From: Mycobacterium sp. shizuoka-1
GTDB taxonomy: Bacteria; Actinomycetota; Actinomycetes; Mycobacteriales; Mycobacteriaceae
Assembly (NCBI RefSeq): GCF_002723835.1
Contig: NZ_BEWG01000127.1
Span: 1 to 64,000 of the forward strand
Direction of reading: 5' to 3'
Length of the DNA: 64,000 nt
Shown here: piece by piece, positions 42,945 to 51,903 of the stretch
How positions within the stretch are numbered: the stretch's first letter is position 1
Layout: every line of letters starts with the position of its first letter
Program-made: the position numbers and the translations under genes
The notes under the pieces: model-generated
The model's database searches: none
Told to the model about the DNA's origin: nothing
What the model saw: the letters and a program-made list of their open reading frames with translations, nothing else

Positions 42945-44351
42945 CTACTTGCTGCCTTCGTCGCGTAACGCCCATTGTGGTCCGTCGGAGGTGTCGGTGA
43001 CCTCGATGCCGGCTTTGGAGAGCCGGTCCCGGATCTCGTCGGCTAGACCCCAGTCCCTGGTCTGGCGGGCCTCGTCGCGGCGGTTCAGCTCCGCGCGCAC
43101 CAGCACGTCCACCGCGCCCAGCGCTGCCGACGTCTCGTCGCGGGTCTCCCAGCGCTCGTCGAGCGGGTCGCACCCGAGAATGCCCATCATGGAGCGGATG
43201 TCGCGCGCCTTCGCCAGCGCCGTGTCATGGTCACCGGACTCCAGAGCCCGGTTACCGTCGGCCCGCGCGGCGTGCACCTCGGCCAGTGCCGCAGGCACCG
43301 CGAGGTCGTCATCGAGGGCGGCGGCGAACTTCTCGGTCCAGGTGCCGGGCACCACGGAGCCGACGCGGATGCGCACCCGGTGCAGGAAATCCTCGATACC
43401 GGTATAGGCCTTGACCGCGTCCTGCAACGCGGTCTCGGAGAATTCCAGCATCGACCGGTAATGCGCACTGCCCAGGTAGTAGCGGAGTTCGGCGGGCCGG
43501 ACCCGTTGCAGCACAGCGGGGATCGCCAGAACGTTGCCCAGCGACTTGCTCATCTTCTCGCCGCCCATGGTGACCCAGCCGTTGTGCAGCCAGTATCGGG
43601 CGAACCCGTCGCCTGCGGCGCGCGCCTGGGCGATCTCGTTCTCGTGGTGCGGGAACACCAGATCCATACCGCCGCAATGGATGTCGAACTCGGCGCCGAG
43701 ATACTCATGCGCCATCGCCACACACTCGGAGTGCCAGCCGGGGCGGCCCCGGCCCCACGGGGTGGGCCAGGACGGCTCACCGGGTTTGGCGCCCTTCCAC
43801 AGGGTGAAGTCCCGCTGATCTCGTTTACCGGTGCCCGCGCCTTCGCCCTGGTGCACGTCGTCGATCTTGTGCCCGGACAGCTTGCCGTACTCGGGGAAGG
43901 TCAGCACGTCGAAGTAGACGTCACCGGCACCGGTGTAAGCGTGGCCGGTGTCCACCAGCCGCTCGATGAGCTCGACGATCTGGGTGATGTGCCCGGTGGC
44001 CCGGGGCTCTGCCGATGGCGGCAGCACACCCAGCGCGTCGTAGGCGGCGCTGAACTCCCGCTCGTGGGTCGCCGCCCACTCCCACCACGGGCGGCCGGCG
44101 TCGGCGGCCTTGGTGAGGATCTTGTCGTCGATATCGGTGACGTTGCGGATGAACGCGACGTCGAAGCCCTTCGCGGTCAGCCAGCGGCGCAGCACGTCGA
44201 AGGCCACGCCGCTGCGGACGTGGCCGATATGGGGCAGTCCCTGCACGGTGGCGCCGCACAGATAGATCGAGGCGTGACCCGGGCGCAGCGGCACGAAATC
44301 GCGCACGCCACCGGTGTAGGTGTCGTGCAGGCGCAGGCCGCTTGAGGTCAC
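42945..44351 (-). CDS. cysS: cysteinyl-tRNA synthetase
   Basis: Class I synthetase of 468 residues. HIGH is at H41-H44, KMSKS at 266-270, and the zinc ligands C32, C210, H235 and E239 are in place. The length and motifs distinguish it from the related MshC of mycothiol synthesis. Nineteen bases downstream of ispF on the same strand. Confidence 0.94.
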   Translation of the reverse strand: MTSSGLRLHDTYTGGVRDFVPLRPGHASIYLCGATVQGLPHIGHVRSGVAFDVLRRWLTAKGFDVAFIRNVTDIDDKILTKAADAGRPWWEWAATHEREFSAAYDALGVLPPSAEPRATGHITQIVELIERLVDTGHAYTGAGDVYFDVLTFPEYGKLSGHKIDDVHQGEGAGTGKRDQRDFTLWKGAKPGEPSWPTPWGRGRPGWHSECVAMAHEYLGAEFDIHCGGMDLVFPHHENEIAQARAAGDGFARYWLHNGWVTMGGEKMSKSLGNVLAIPAVLQRVRPAELRYYLGSAHYRSMLEFSETALQDAVKAYTGIEDFLHRVRIRVGSVVPGTWTEKFAAALDDDLAVPAALAEVHAARADGNRALESGDHDTALAKARDIRSMMGILGCDPLDERWETRDETSAALGAVDVLVRAELNRRDEARQTRDWGLADEIRDRLSKAGIEVTDTSDGPQWALRDEGSK

Positions 44352-44370
44352 GACGCGCCAGCTTACCGGC

Positions 44371-44871
44371 CTATTCGGGGTTCTTTGGCACCGAGGCTGA
44401 TCCGGCGACCACCAGTGCGGTGGCGACGGCCGCCATTCCCTCGCCGCGACCGGTCAGCCCGAGCCCGTCGGTCGTGGTCGCCGACACCGACACCGGGGCG
44501 CCCAACAGGTCGGACAGCACCCGCGCAGCCTCGTCCCGGCGTGGGCCGATCTTCGGCCGGTTGGCGATGACCTGGACGGCCGCGTTTCCGACCGTGTACC
44601 CGGCGCCGGCGATCAGCTCCCGCACATGCGCCAGCATCTGCGCGCCGGTCACCCCACGCCACTGCGGCTGATCAACGCCGAACACCGTACCCAGATCCCC
44701 CAGACCCGTCGCCGAGAGCAGCGCGTCGCACAGCGCGTGCACCGCGACGTCGCCGTCGGAGTGCCCGGAGCAACCGTCCGCGCCGTCGAACAACAGGCCC
44801 AGCAGCCAGCAGGGCCGACCGGCCTCGATCGGATGGACGTCGGTACCCAGCCCGACCCGGGGAATCGTCAT
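44371..44871 (-). CDS. ispF: 2-C-methyl-D-erythritol 2,4-cyclodiphosphate synthase
   Basis: Trimeric zinc enzyme of 166 residues, fifth step of the MEP isoprenoid pathway. Metal ligands D11, H13 and H45 (GTDVH, GHSDGDVAVH), and the TTTDGLGLTGRGEG nucleotide-binding end. ATG overlaps the ispD stop by four bases. Confidence 0.93.
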   Translation of the reverse strand: MTIPRVGLGTDVHPIEAGRPCWLLGLLFDGADGCSGHSDGDVAVHALCDALLSATGLGDLGTVFGVDQPQWRGVTGAQMLAHVRELIAGAGYTVGNAAVQVIANRPKIGPRRDEAARVLSDLLGAPVSVSATTTDGLGLTGRGEGMAAVATALVVAGSASVPKNPE

Positions 44872-45530
44872 GCGTCCAGCAGCGCCCGTGCCAGCCGCAG
44901 ATCGAGCGGGGTGGTGATCTTGAAAGCCATGGTGTCGCCCTCGACGGTGTGCACCGGGGTACCCAGGTTCTCCACCAGTGCGGCGTCGTCGGTCACGGTG
45001 GCCCCGCCGGCGCGCTCGTAGGCCCGGCGCAACAGCGCGGTCTCGAACCCCTGCGGGGTCTGCACAGCGCGCAGCCCGGATCGCTCCGGCGTGCCGAGCA
45101 CCACCCCGTTGGCGTCCACGGCTTTGACGGTGTCGATGACCGGAACGACCGGGATGACCGCACGCAGCCCGTCCCGCAGGGCGGCGACCACCCGCTGGAT
45201 CTGTTCGACCGGCGTCAGGGGCCGGGCGGCGTCGTGGACCAAGACGAATTCCGGTTCGCCGACAGCCTCCAGCGCACGGCGGACGGTTTCGGGACGTTCC
45301 GCACCGCCCTCGACGACCGTGGCGCGACCGGCGAGCAGGGCGCTGGTGTCGTCGACACGATCGGCCGGCGTCGCGACCACCACTCGATCCACGACGCCGG
45401 AGGCCAACAGTCCGTCGACGGCGCGTTCGAGCATCGTTCGCCCACCGAGCTCCACGAATGCTTTGGGAATTCCCGCGCGCAGCCGTTCACCGGATCCAGC
45501 GGCCGTGACAACCGCGACCGTGTCCGACAC
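44868..45530 (-). CDS. ispD: 2-C-methyl-D-erythritol 4-phosphate cytidylyltransferase
   Basis: Nucleotidyltransferase of 220 residues, third step of the MEP pathway. VTAAGSGERLRAGIPKAF binds CTP, with VHDAARPL and DTVKAVD also conserved. GTG start at 45530, 17 bases after carD. Part of carD-ispD-ispF-cysS-rlmB, an order conserved across mycobacteria. Confidence 0.93.
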   Translation of the reverse strand: MSDTVAVVTAAGSGERLRAGIPKAFVELGGRTMLERAVDGLLASGVVDRVVVATPADRVDDTSALLAGRATVVEGGAERPETVRRALEAVGEPEFVLVHDAARPLTPVEQIQRVVAALRDGLRAVIPVVPVIDTVKAVDANGVVLGTPERSGLRAVQTPQGFETALLRRAYERAGGATVTDDAALVENLGTPVHTVEGDTMAFKITTPLDLRLARALLDA

Positions 45531-45547
45531 CGAACCCCTCAGGGCAG

Positions 45548-46036
45548 TCAGGAGGCGGCGGCCAGCGCCTCGTCGAGAATGATCGTCGCCTTCTCGTCGT
45601 CGGTGTTCTCGGCCAGGGCCAGCTCACCCACGAGGATCTGCCGAGCCTTGGCCAGCATGCGCTTCTCACCCGCCGACAGGCCGCGCTCCTGATCCCGGCG
45701 CCACAGGTCACGGACGACCTCGGCGACCTTGTTGACGTCACCCGACGCCAGCTTCTCGAGATTGGCCTTGTACCGGCGCGACCAGTTGGTCGGCTCTTCG
45801 GTGTGCGGGGCGCGCAGAACCTGGAACACCTTGTCCAAGCCCTCCTGCCCGACAACGTCACGGACGCCGACGTACTCGGCGTTCTCCGCTGGAACTCGAA
45901 CGGTCAGGTCTCCCTGGGCGACCTTCAAGACGAGGTATTCCTTCTGTTCGCCTTTGATGGTCCGGGTTTCGATCGCTTCGATCAATGCAGCACCGTGGTG
46001 TGGATAGACAACGGTGTCTCCGACCTTGAAAATCAT
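45548..46036 (-). CDS. carD: RNA-polymerase-binding transcription regulator CarD
   Basis: A 162-residue protein, exactly the length of M. tuberculosis CarD. The N-terminal RNAP-interaction domain (MIFKVGDTVVYPHHGAALIEAIE, residues ~1-53) binds the beta subunit; the C-terminal helical domain contacts the upstream edge of the promoter bubble and stabilises open complexes at rRNA and other promoters. The ATG at 46034-46036 is chosen; upstream in-frame codons would give an atypical N terminus. Confidence 0.95.
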   Translation of the reverse strand: MIFKVGDTVVYPHHGAALIEAIETRTIKGEQKEYLVLKVAQGDLTVRVPAENAEYVGVRDVVGQEGLDKVFQVLRAPHTEEPTNWSRRYKANLEKLASGDVNKVAEVVRDLWRRDQERGLSAGEKRMLAKARQILVGELALAENTDDEKATIILDEALAAAS

Positions 46037-46328
46037 CAGTTTCGAGCCCCTTTCACAGACCAATGTTAGCACGGGGGCCGACAGCGTGCGGAACAACGAT
46101 GCAGGTCAGGGGCATCGGAGGTGAAGAGTGGGGGTTGACATGGTGACGAAAGCGTGCAACACCAACGCCGCGCGCAAGCCCCAGCACACCCTCGGATCGA
46201 GGCCCCCGGGCGGCTTTGTCACCGCGCGGGGAACCCTCAGCTACCGCCGCGCCGCACTACCTACTACTCTGCATAGTCGAACCGCGGCGGCGACGCTGCC
46301 GTAGCCACAGGCCGAGCAGGAGGCTGTT
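46037..46328. other. divergent intergenic region carD/lpqE
   Basis: A 292-base gap, the largest in the window. On the minus strand a TAACAT hexamer (46063-46068) could be a -10 element for carD, without a convincing -35. A TTGACA at 46135-46140 has no -10 partner at 16-18 bases on the plus strand. CAGGAGG at 46317-46323 is the lpqE ribosome site. I see no palindromic operator or small gene. Confidence 0.5.
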
Positions 46329-46883
46329 GTGAACCGCTTGACGAATCGCCTCGTCGCCGCATCCGCCGGCCTGGCCGCCTGCGGGCTGATCCTGACCGGC
46401 TGCGGCTCGGGCCAGATCTCGCAGACCGCCGACCAGGAGTCGGCTGTCAACGGCGCCACTGCGAACGTCGCCAACATCGCTCTACGCAACGTGCACATCC
46501 AGGCCGTGCAGACCGGTGACTACCTGAAGCCCGGCCGCGCGGTCGAACTGATCTTCGTGGCGGCAAACACCTCGCCCGACGTCGACGACAAGCTGCTCAG
46601 CGTCAGCTCCGACGTCGGCTCGGTCGCGCTCACCGGGCCCACCGCGATCCCGGCGGCCAGCTCGCTGATCGTCGGCAGCGCCGACGGCCAGGACGAGGTC
46701 GCCCCGATGGGCAGCGCCACGCAGACCAAAGCCGAGGTCACGCTGGACGAGCCGATCACCAACGGCCTGACCTACAAGTTCACCTTCGCCTTCGACAAGG
46801 CCGGTCAGACCACCGTCGAGGTACCGATCTCGGCCGGCGGCGCACCGCGCCAGGACGGCGACCCGGTCGGCGGCCACCACTAG
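46329..46883 (+). CDS. lpqE: lipoprotein LpqE
   Basis: Lipoprotein of 184 residues with lipobox LTGC (C25). The mature part is a PCuAC/DUF461-like beta-sandwich, and the C terminus ends GGHH. Related domains bind copper, but the usual H(M)x10Mx21HxM motif is not evident, so metal binding is unproven. GTG start with CAGGAGG five bases upstream. Sixty bases before radA. Confidence 0.88.
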   Translation: MNRLTNRLVAASAGLAACGLILTGCGSGQISQTADQESAVNGATANVANIALRNVHIQAVQTGDYLKPGRAVELIFVAANTSPDVDDKLLSVSSDVGSVALTGPTAIPAASSLIVGSADGQDEVAPMGSATQTKAEVTLDEPITNGLTYKFTFAFDKAGQTTVEVPISAGGAPRQDGDPVGGHH

Positions 46884-46943
46884 CCTGCTGACACGGCGGG
46901 CCTGATCCGCCGATCTGTCACACCCAGCCGATAGCGTCACGGC

Positions 46944-48392
46944 GTGGCCAAGGCGCGTTCGCAGTACCGCTGTTCGGAATGTCGGCACGTCACGGCCAAA
47001 TGGGTCGGTCGCTGCCCGGAGTGCGGCACCTGGGGCACGGTCGACGAGGTCGCCGGCGTACCCGCCGGCGTCGGTGGAGCGCAGCGCATCGTGGTGCCGT
47101 CCTCCCCCGCCGTGCCGATCAGTTCCATCGATCCCGACCGCACCCGCCACTTCGCCACCGGAGTCGGCGAGCTCGACCGGGTGCTCGGTGGCGGCGTGGT
47201 GCCCGGCTCGGTGAGCCTGCTGGCCGGCGATCCCGGCGTCGGCAAGTCGACCCTGCTGTTGGAGGTGGTCCACCGGTGGGCACAGTCCGGCCGGCGTGCC
47301 CTCTACGTCTCCGGGGAGGAGTCGGCCGGCCAGATCCGGATGCGCGCCCAGCGCACCGGCTGCACCCACGACGAGGTGTTCCTGGCTGCGGAATCCGATG
47401 TGCACACCGTGCTCGGCCACATCGAGGCGGTACAGCCCAGCCTCGTGGTGGTCGACTCGGTCCAGACGATGACGGCCGGAGACACCGACGGCGTGGTCGG
47501 CGGGGTGACACAGGTGCGCGCGGTGACCACGGCCTTGACCGCCGCGGCCAAGGCCAGCGGGGTGGCCCTGGTGCTGGTCGGCCACGTCACCAAGGACGGG
47601 GCGATCGCCGGGCCGCGATCACTGGAGCACCTGGTGGACGTGGTGCTGCACTTCGAGGGCGACCGCAACTCGACCCTTCGGATGGTCCGCGGGGTGAAGA
47701 ACCGGTTCGGCGCGTCCGACGAGGTCGGCTGTTTCCAGTTGCACGACAGCGGCATCGAAGGCGTGTCCGATCCGTCCGGGCTCTTCCTCGACGAGCGCCC
47801 CAACCCGGTTTCCGGCACCGCGGTCACCGTGGCTCTGGACGGCAAACGCCCGCTGATCGGCGAGATCCAGGCCCTGCTGGCCTACCGGCCCGAGAACGCT
47901 CCCCAGCGGCGTGCGGTCAGCGGGGTGGACAGTTCGCGCGCCGCGATGATCGCTGCCGTGCTGGAGCGCCGAGCCGGTCTCAAGGTCAGCGCCACCGACA
48001 TCTACCTGTCGACCGTCGGCGGGATGCGGTTGACCGACCCGTCGTCAGACCTGGCGGTCGCGATGGCGATGGCCTCGGCCTACGCCGACCTGCCACTGCC
48101 CGCGTCCACCGTGGTGATCGGCGAGGTGGGGCTGGCCGGGGACCTGCGCCGGGTCACCGGGATGGACCGCCGGCTGGCCGAGGCGGCCCGGCTGGGCTTC
48201 ACCGAGGCGCTGGTACCGGTCGGCTGCGGCGCGGTGCCCAAGGGCTTCAAGGCCATCGAATCGGCCACCATCGGCGACGCGCTGCGCTCGATGCTGTCGA
48301 TCGCGAAACGGCCCTACGACAACGTCGTGACCCAGCTTCGGCGGGACGGGTCCGGTAACGACCTCGACGGGGTGGACAATAAGTGGCTGTGA
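46944..48392 (+). CDS. radA: DNA repair protein RadA
   Basis: RadA/Sms of 482 residues. N-terminal zinc finger C10-C13-C24-C27, Walker A GDPGVGKS at 95-102, the RadA-specific KNRFG at 252-256, and a C-terminal Lon-protease-like domain. It drives branch migration during homologous recombination. disA begins within its last codons (10-base overlap). Confidence 0.94.
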   Translation: MAKARSQYRCSECRHVTAKWVGRCPECGTWGTVDEVAGVPAGVGGAQRIVVPSSPAVPISSIDPDRTRHFATGVGELDRVLGGGVVPGSVSLLAGDPGVGKSTLLLEVVHRWAQSGRRALYVSGEESAGQIRMRAQRTGCTHDEVFLAAESDVHTVLGHIEAVQPSLVVVDSVQTMTAGDTDGVVGGVTQVRAVTTALTAAAKASGVALVLVGHVTKDGAIAGPRSLEHLVDVVLHFEGDRNSTLRMVRGVKNRFGASDEVGCFQLHDSGIEGVSDPSGLFLDERPNPVSGTAVTVALDGKRPLIGEIQALLAYRPENAPQRRAVSGVDSSRAAMIAAVLERRAGLKVSATDIYLSTVGGMRLTDPSSDLAVAMAMASAYADLPLPASTVVIGEVGLAGDLRRVTGMDRRLAEAARLGFTEALVPVGCGAVPKGFKAIESATIGDALRSMLSIAKRPYDNVVTQLRRDGSGNDLDGVDNKWL

Positions 48393-49498
48393 GCACCGTC
48401 AACCGGACGAACGGCTCGGCGCAGCCGACGGGCGCCACGCTGCGCGAGACCATCGGGCGGCTGGCGCCGGGCACCGCCCTGCGCGACGGCTTGGAGCGCA
48501 TTCTGCGCGGCCGGACCGGCGCCTTGATCCTGCTGGGCTACGACGAGCGGGTCGAGGCGATCTGCGACGGCGGGTTCTCCCTCGACGTTCGCTTCGCACC
48601 CACCCGGCTGCGGGAGCTGTCGAAGATGGACGGCGCCGTGGTGCTGTCCACCGATGGCAGCCGGATCGTGCGGGCCAATGTGCAGCTGGTGCCGGATCCG
48701 ACGATCCCGACCGACGAGTCCGGCACCCGGCACCGTTCGGCGGAACGCGCGGCCATCCAGACCGGCTACCCGGTGATCTCGGTGAGTCACTCGATGAGCA
48801 TCGTCACCGTCTACGTAGCGGGCGAACGGCACGTGGTCGCCGACTCGGCCACCATCTTGTCGCGGGCCAATCAGGCGATCGCGACCCTGGAGCGCTACAA
48901 GGCCCGCCTCGACGAGGTGTCCCGGCAGCTGTCCACCGCGGAGATCGAGGATTTCGTCACGCTGCGCGACGTCATGACCGTGGTGCAGCGATTGGAGATG
49001 GTGCGCCGCATCGGACTCGAAATCGACTACGACGCAGTCGAACTCGGCACCGACGGCCGGCAGTTACGGCTGCAGCTCGAGGAGCTGCTCGGCGGCAACG
49101 ACACCGCCCGTGAGCTGATCGTGCGCGACTACCACGCCAACCCGGATGCACCGTCCAAGGCTCAGGTGGCGTCGACCCTGGCTGAACTGGACTCGCTGTC
49201 GGACACCGAACTGCTCGACTTCACCGCGCTGTCACGGGTGTTCGGCTATCCCTCGACGGCCGAGGCGCAGGATTCGGCGCTCAGTGCCCGCGGCTATCGG
49301 GCGATGGCGGGCATCCCGCGGCTACAGTTCGCGCACGTCGACCTGCTGGTGCGCCGCTTCGGCTCGCTCCAGGGCCTGCTGGCAGCGAGCGCCACCGACC
49401 TGCAGTCCGTCGAGGGCATCGGCGCGATGTGGGCGCGGCACGTCCGCGAGGGTCTGTCCCAGCTGGCCGAGTCGACGATCGCCGACCGACTGGTCTAG
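48383..49498 (+). CDS. disA: diadenylate cyclase DisA
   Basis: c-di-AMP synthase of 371 residues, DNA-integrity scanning protein. The DAC domain has the catalytic DGA at 83-85 and RHR at 116-118; a helical spine and a C-terminal HhH domain (SLQGLLAASATDLQSVEGIGAMWA) follow. GTG at 48383, or another GTG two codons on. Coupled to radA, which in other bacteria restrains DisA activity. Its stop overlaps the convergent gene. Confidence 0.94.
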   Translation: MAVSTVNRTNGSAQPTGATLRETIGRLAPGTALRDGLERILRGRTGALILLGYDERVEAICDGGFSLDVRFAPTRLRELSKMDGAVVLSTDGSRIVRANVQLVPDPTIPTDESGTRHRSAERAAIQTGYPVISVSHSMSIVTVYVAGERHVVADSATILSRANQAIATLERYKARLDEVSRQLSTAEIEDFVTLRDVMTVVQRLEMVRRIGLEIDYDAVELGTDGRQLRLQLEELLGGNDTARELIVRDYHANPDAPSKAQVASTLAELDSLSDTELLDFTALSRVFGYPSTAEAQDSALSARGYRAMAGIPRLQFAHVDLLVRRFGSLQGLLAASATDLQSVEGIGAMWARHVREGLSQLAESTIADRLV

Positions 49499-50283
49499 CC
49501 GGCCGGAGCCGGCGCCGGCGGCAGGGCCTCACCCTGGCCGGGCGCCGCGGGCGGCTGATCGCCCGCGGGCGGAACCGCACCCGGCGGCGGCGCGTCGGCC
49601 AGGATGAACGGCACCGACGACGACCGCAGGTTGCCCAGCTGGACCACGAGGTTGTAGGTGCCCGGGCCGATCGGCTGGCGCGGCAGCGGGCACTGCGGTG
49701 CCGAGCCCATTCCGGTCCAGGTCACCTCGGTGGTCACCTGCTCGCCCGGGTTGAACGTCTTGACCAGCGTCTCGTTGGAGGGCGCGCAGTCCAGGTTGGA
49801 CCACAGCCGCTTGCCGTCCAGCGAGTACACGTAGGCGGCGAGCACGGCCGCTCCCACGTCACGCTTGCAGGCCACCAGGCCGATGTTGGTCACCACCATG
49901 GTGAACTTCGGCTGATCGCCGATGACGTACTGCGGCTGGTTGGTGATGCCCTTGACCGCCAGGTTGGAATCCGGGCAGTCGTCGCCCTCCTTGAGCACCG
50001 GCGGCGGCATCACGGCCTCGGTCGGGGTGGCCGACGGCGCGACCGGTCCCGAGGCCGGTGGCGGCGGTGCGACGACGGGAGCCCTGTTCTCCGGCTGCGG
50101 ATTCTGGGGTTGGGCCGCGGCGGTGGTCGTCACGGCGCTCTTGTTGTCGGAGCTGCCGCTGAAGATCACGAAGGCCACTCCGACAACGATCGCGACGACG
50201 ACCGCGACGATGCCGATCGCGAGGCCACGGCGTCGCCAATAGATTTGCGAGGGAAGAGGTCCACGCGGTTCGAGATCCAGCAC
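49495..50283 (-). CDS. conserved membrane-anchored protein (Rv3587c type)
   Basis: A 262-residue protein: short cytoplasmic MLDLEPRGPLPSQIYWRRR, one membrane helix (LAIGIVAVVVAIVVGVAFVIF), a proline/alanine-rich linker to about residue 100, and an extracytoplasmic domain with cysteines in DDCPDS, VACKRD, LDCAPS and PQCPLP that may form disulfides. The tail is proline-rich. GTG at 50281-50283 gives the N terminus known for Rv3587c. No function is assigned to the family that I know of; secreted-side location is inferred. Confidence 0.87.
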   Translation of the reverse strand: MLDLEPRGPLPSQIYWRRRGLAIGIVAVVVAIVVGVAFVIFSGSSDNKSAVTTTAAAQPQNPQPENRAPVVAPPPPASGPVAPSATPTEAVMPPPVLKEGDDCPDSNLAVKGITNQPQYVIGDQPKFTMVVTNIGLVACKRDVGAAVLAAYVYSLDGKRLWSNLDCAPSNETLVKTFNPGEQVTTEVTWTGMGSAPQCPLPRQPIGPGTYNLVVQLGNLRSSSVPFILADAPPPGAVPPAGDQPPAAPGQGEALPPAPAPAG

Positions 50284-50363
50284 GTTCTCACGGTAAGGCC
50301 AGGTCACCGCGAGTTGTTCGACCCTGCCCGGCGTGTCGCCTTGTTCGCTAGCTGAAAAAGTGG

Positions 50364-50981
50364 TTATTCGCCGATGTCGCCGAGGTGTTCGCGCAGCACA
50401 ACCTTGCCGTCGGCGAGGTGATAGGTCAGGCCGACGATCGCCAGGTTTCCGGCGGCGACCCGTTCGGCGATCGCGGTGGACCGGGCCAGCAGCTGCGTCC
50501 CGGTCTCGATCACGTGGCGGGCCTCGAACTCGTCGACGCGGGACAGCCCCTCACGCCGGCCGACCAGGATGGACGGCGTCACACGCTCGACGACGTCGCG
50601 GACATACCCGCCCGGCACGGCGCCGTCGTCAAGAGCCGACAGCGTGGCCTTGACCGCGCCGCAGCTGTCGTGACCGAGGACCGCGATCAGCGGCACGTTG
50701 AGCACGGTGACCGCGTATTCGATGGAGCCGAGCACCGCGGAATCGATGACGTGACCGGCGGTGCGCACGACGAACATGTCGCCCAGGCCCTGATCGAAGA
50801 TGATCTCGGCGGCGACCCGGCTGTCGGCACAGCCGAAGATGACCGCGGTCGGCGTCTGCCCTGCGGCCAGCCGGGCGCGGTCCTCGATGCTCTGACTGGG
50901 ATGCTCGGGCCGGCCGGCGACGAATCGCTCGTTACCCTCCTTGAGTGCCTTCCAAGCGGTTACGGGGCTGGTATTCGGCAT
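50364..50981 (-). CDS. canB: beta-class carbonic anhydrase
   Basis: Zinc carbonic anhydrase of 205 residues. Ligands C51, H104 and C107 with the D53-R55 dyad (CADSR, GHDSC) are intact. It interconverts CO2 and bicarbonate in the cytoplasm. ATG at 50979-50981 is divergent from mutY with only 37 bases between the start codons. Confidence 0.93.
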   Translation of the reverse strand: MPNTSPVTAWKALKEGNERFVAGRPEHPSQSIEDRARLAAGQTPTAVIFGCADSRVAAEIIFDQGLGDMFVVRTAGHVIDSAVLGSIEYAVTVLNVPLIAVLGHDSCGAVKATLSALDDGAVPGGYVRDVVERVTPSILVGRREGLSRVDEFEARHVIETGTQLLARSTAIAERVAAGNLAIVGLTYHLADGKVVLREHLGDIGE

Positions 50982-51018
50982 GGCACACATTGTGCCTTGT
51001 CGCCGGCCCAGGGATGAC

Positions 51019-51903
51019 ATGAGTTCCATTAGTGCCGAGCTCGTCGACTGGTACTCCCGTGCCCGCCGCGACCTGCCGTGGCGCGAACCGGACGTGACGG
51101 CGTGGCAGATCCTGGTCAGCGAGTTCATGCTGCAGCAGACCCCGGTCGCCCGGGTGGCGCCGATCTGGCTGGATTGGGTGGCCCGCTGGCCGACGCCCTC
51201 GGCGACGGCCGCCGCCAGTGCCGCGGACGTGCTGCGGGCCTGGGGCAAGTTGGGCTATCCGCGGCGAGCCAAGCGGCTGCACGAGTGTGCGATCGCGATC
51301 GCCACCGACCACGCCGATCAGGTGCCCGACGACGTCGAGGTGTTACTGACCCTGCCCGGCATCGGCGCCTACACCGCCCGGGCCGTGGCCTGTTTCGCCT
51401 ATCAGCAGAGCGTGCCGGTGGTGGACACCAACGTCCGCCGGGTGGTCGCCCGCGCGATACACGGGCTGGCCGACGCGGGTAACCCGTCGGCCACTCGCGA
51501 CCTCGCCGACGTGGCCGCCCTGCTACCCGATGACGACACCGCGCCGGTGTTCTCGGCTGCGCTGATGGAGCTCGGCGCCACCGTGTGCACGGCCCGATCG
51601 CCCAAGTGCGGGATCTGCCCGCTGAGCTTCTGCGCGTGGCGAGCCGCCGGGCACCCGGCGGCCACCACCGCGCCGCGGCGGGCGCAGCGTTATGCGGGCA
51701 CCGACCGGCAGGTGCGCGGCCGGTTGCTGGATGTGCTGCGGGCCAGTTCGGCGCCCGTACCGCGCGCCCAGCTGGACGTGGTGTGGCTGACCGACACCGC
51801 GCAGCGCGATCGCGCCTTGGATTCGCTGCTGGTGGACGGTTTGGTGGAGCAGACCGCAGACGGCCGGTTCGCGCTGTGCGGAGAGGGCGAGCGAGCGCCC
51901 TGA
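51019..51903 (+). CDS. mutY: A/G-specific adenine glycosylase MutY
   Basis: HhH-GPD glycosylase of 294 residues that removes adenine opposite 8-oxoguanine. Catalytic E35 (VSEFMLQQTP) and D136 (VVDTNVRR), HhH TLPGIGAYTARA, and an iron-sulfur cluster with C190, C197, C200 and C205. The last spacing is x4 instead of the x5 of E. coli. The C-terminal domain is short. ATG at 51019 aligns with the family N terminus. Confidence 0.93.
   Translation: MSSISAELVDWYSRARRDLPWREPDVTAWQILVSEFMLQQTPVARVAPIWLDWVARWPTPSATAAASAADVLRAWGKLGYPRRAKRLHECAIAIATDHADQVPDDVEVLLTLPGIGAYTARAVACFAYQQSVPVVDTNVRRVVARAIHGLADAGNPSATRDLADVAALLPDDDTAPVFSAALMELGATVCTARSPKCGICPLSFCAWRAAGHPAATTAPRRAQRYAGTDRQVRGRLLDVLRASSAPVPRAQLDVVWLTDTAQRDRALDSLLVDGLVEQTADGRFALCGEGERAP

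Noticed and set aside
46135..46165. TTGACA as a -35 element for lpqE
   Set aside because: No -10-like hexamer lies 16-18 bases downstream, and the distance to lpqE is nearly 190 bases.
46894..46912. CGGCGG/CCGCCG hairpin after lpqE as a terminator
   Set aside because: Only six base pairs and no T-run; such GC pairs arise often by chance at this base composition.
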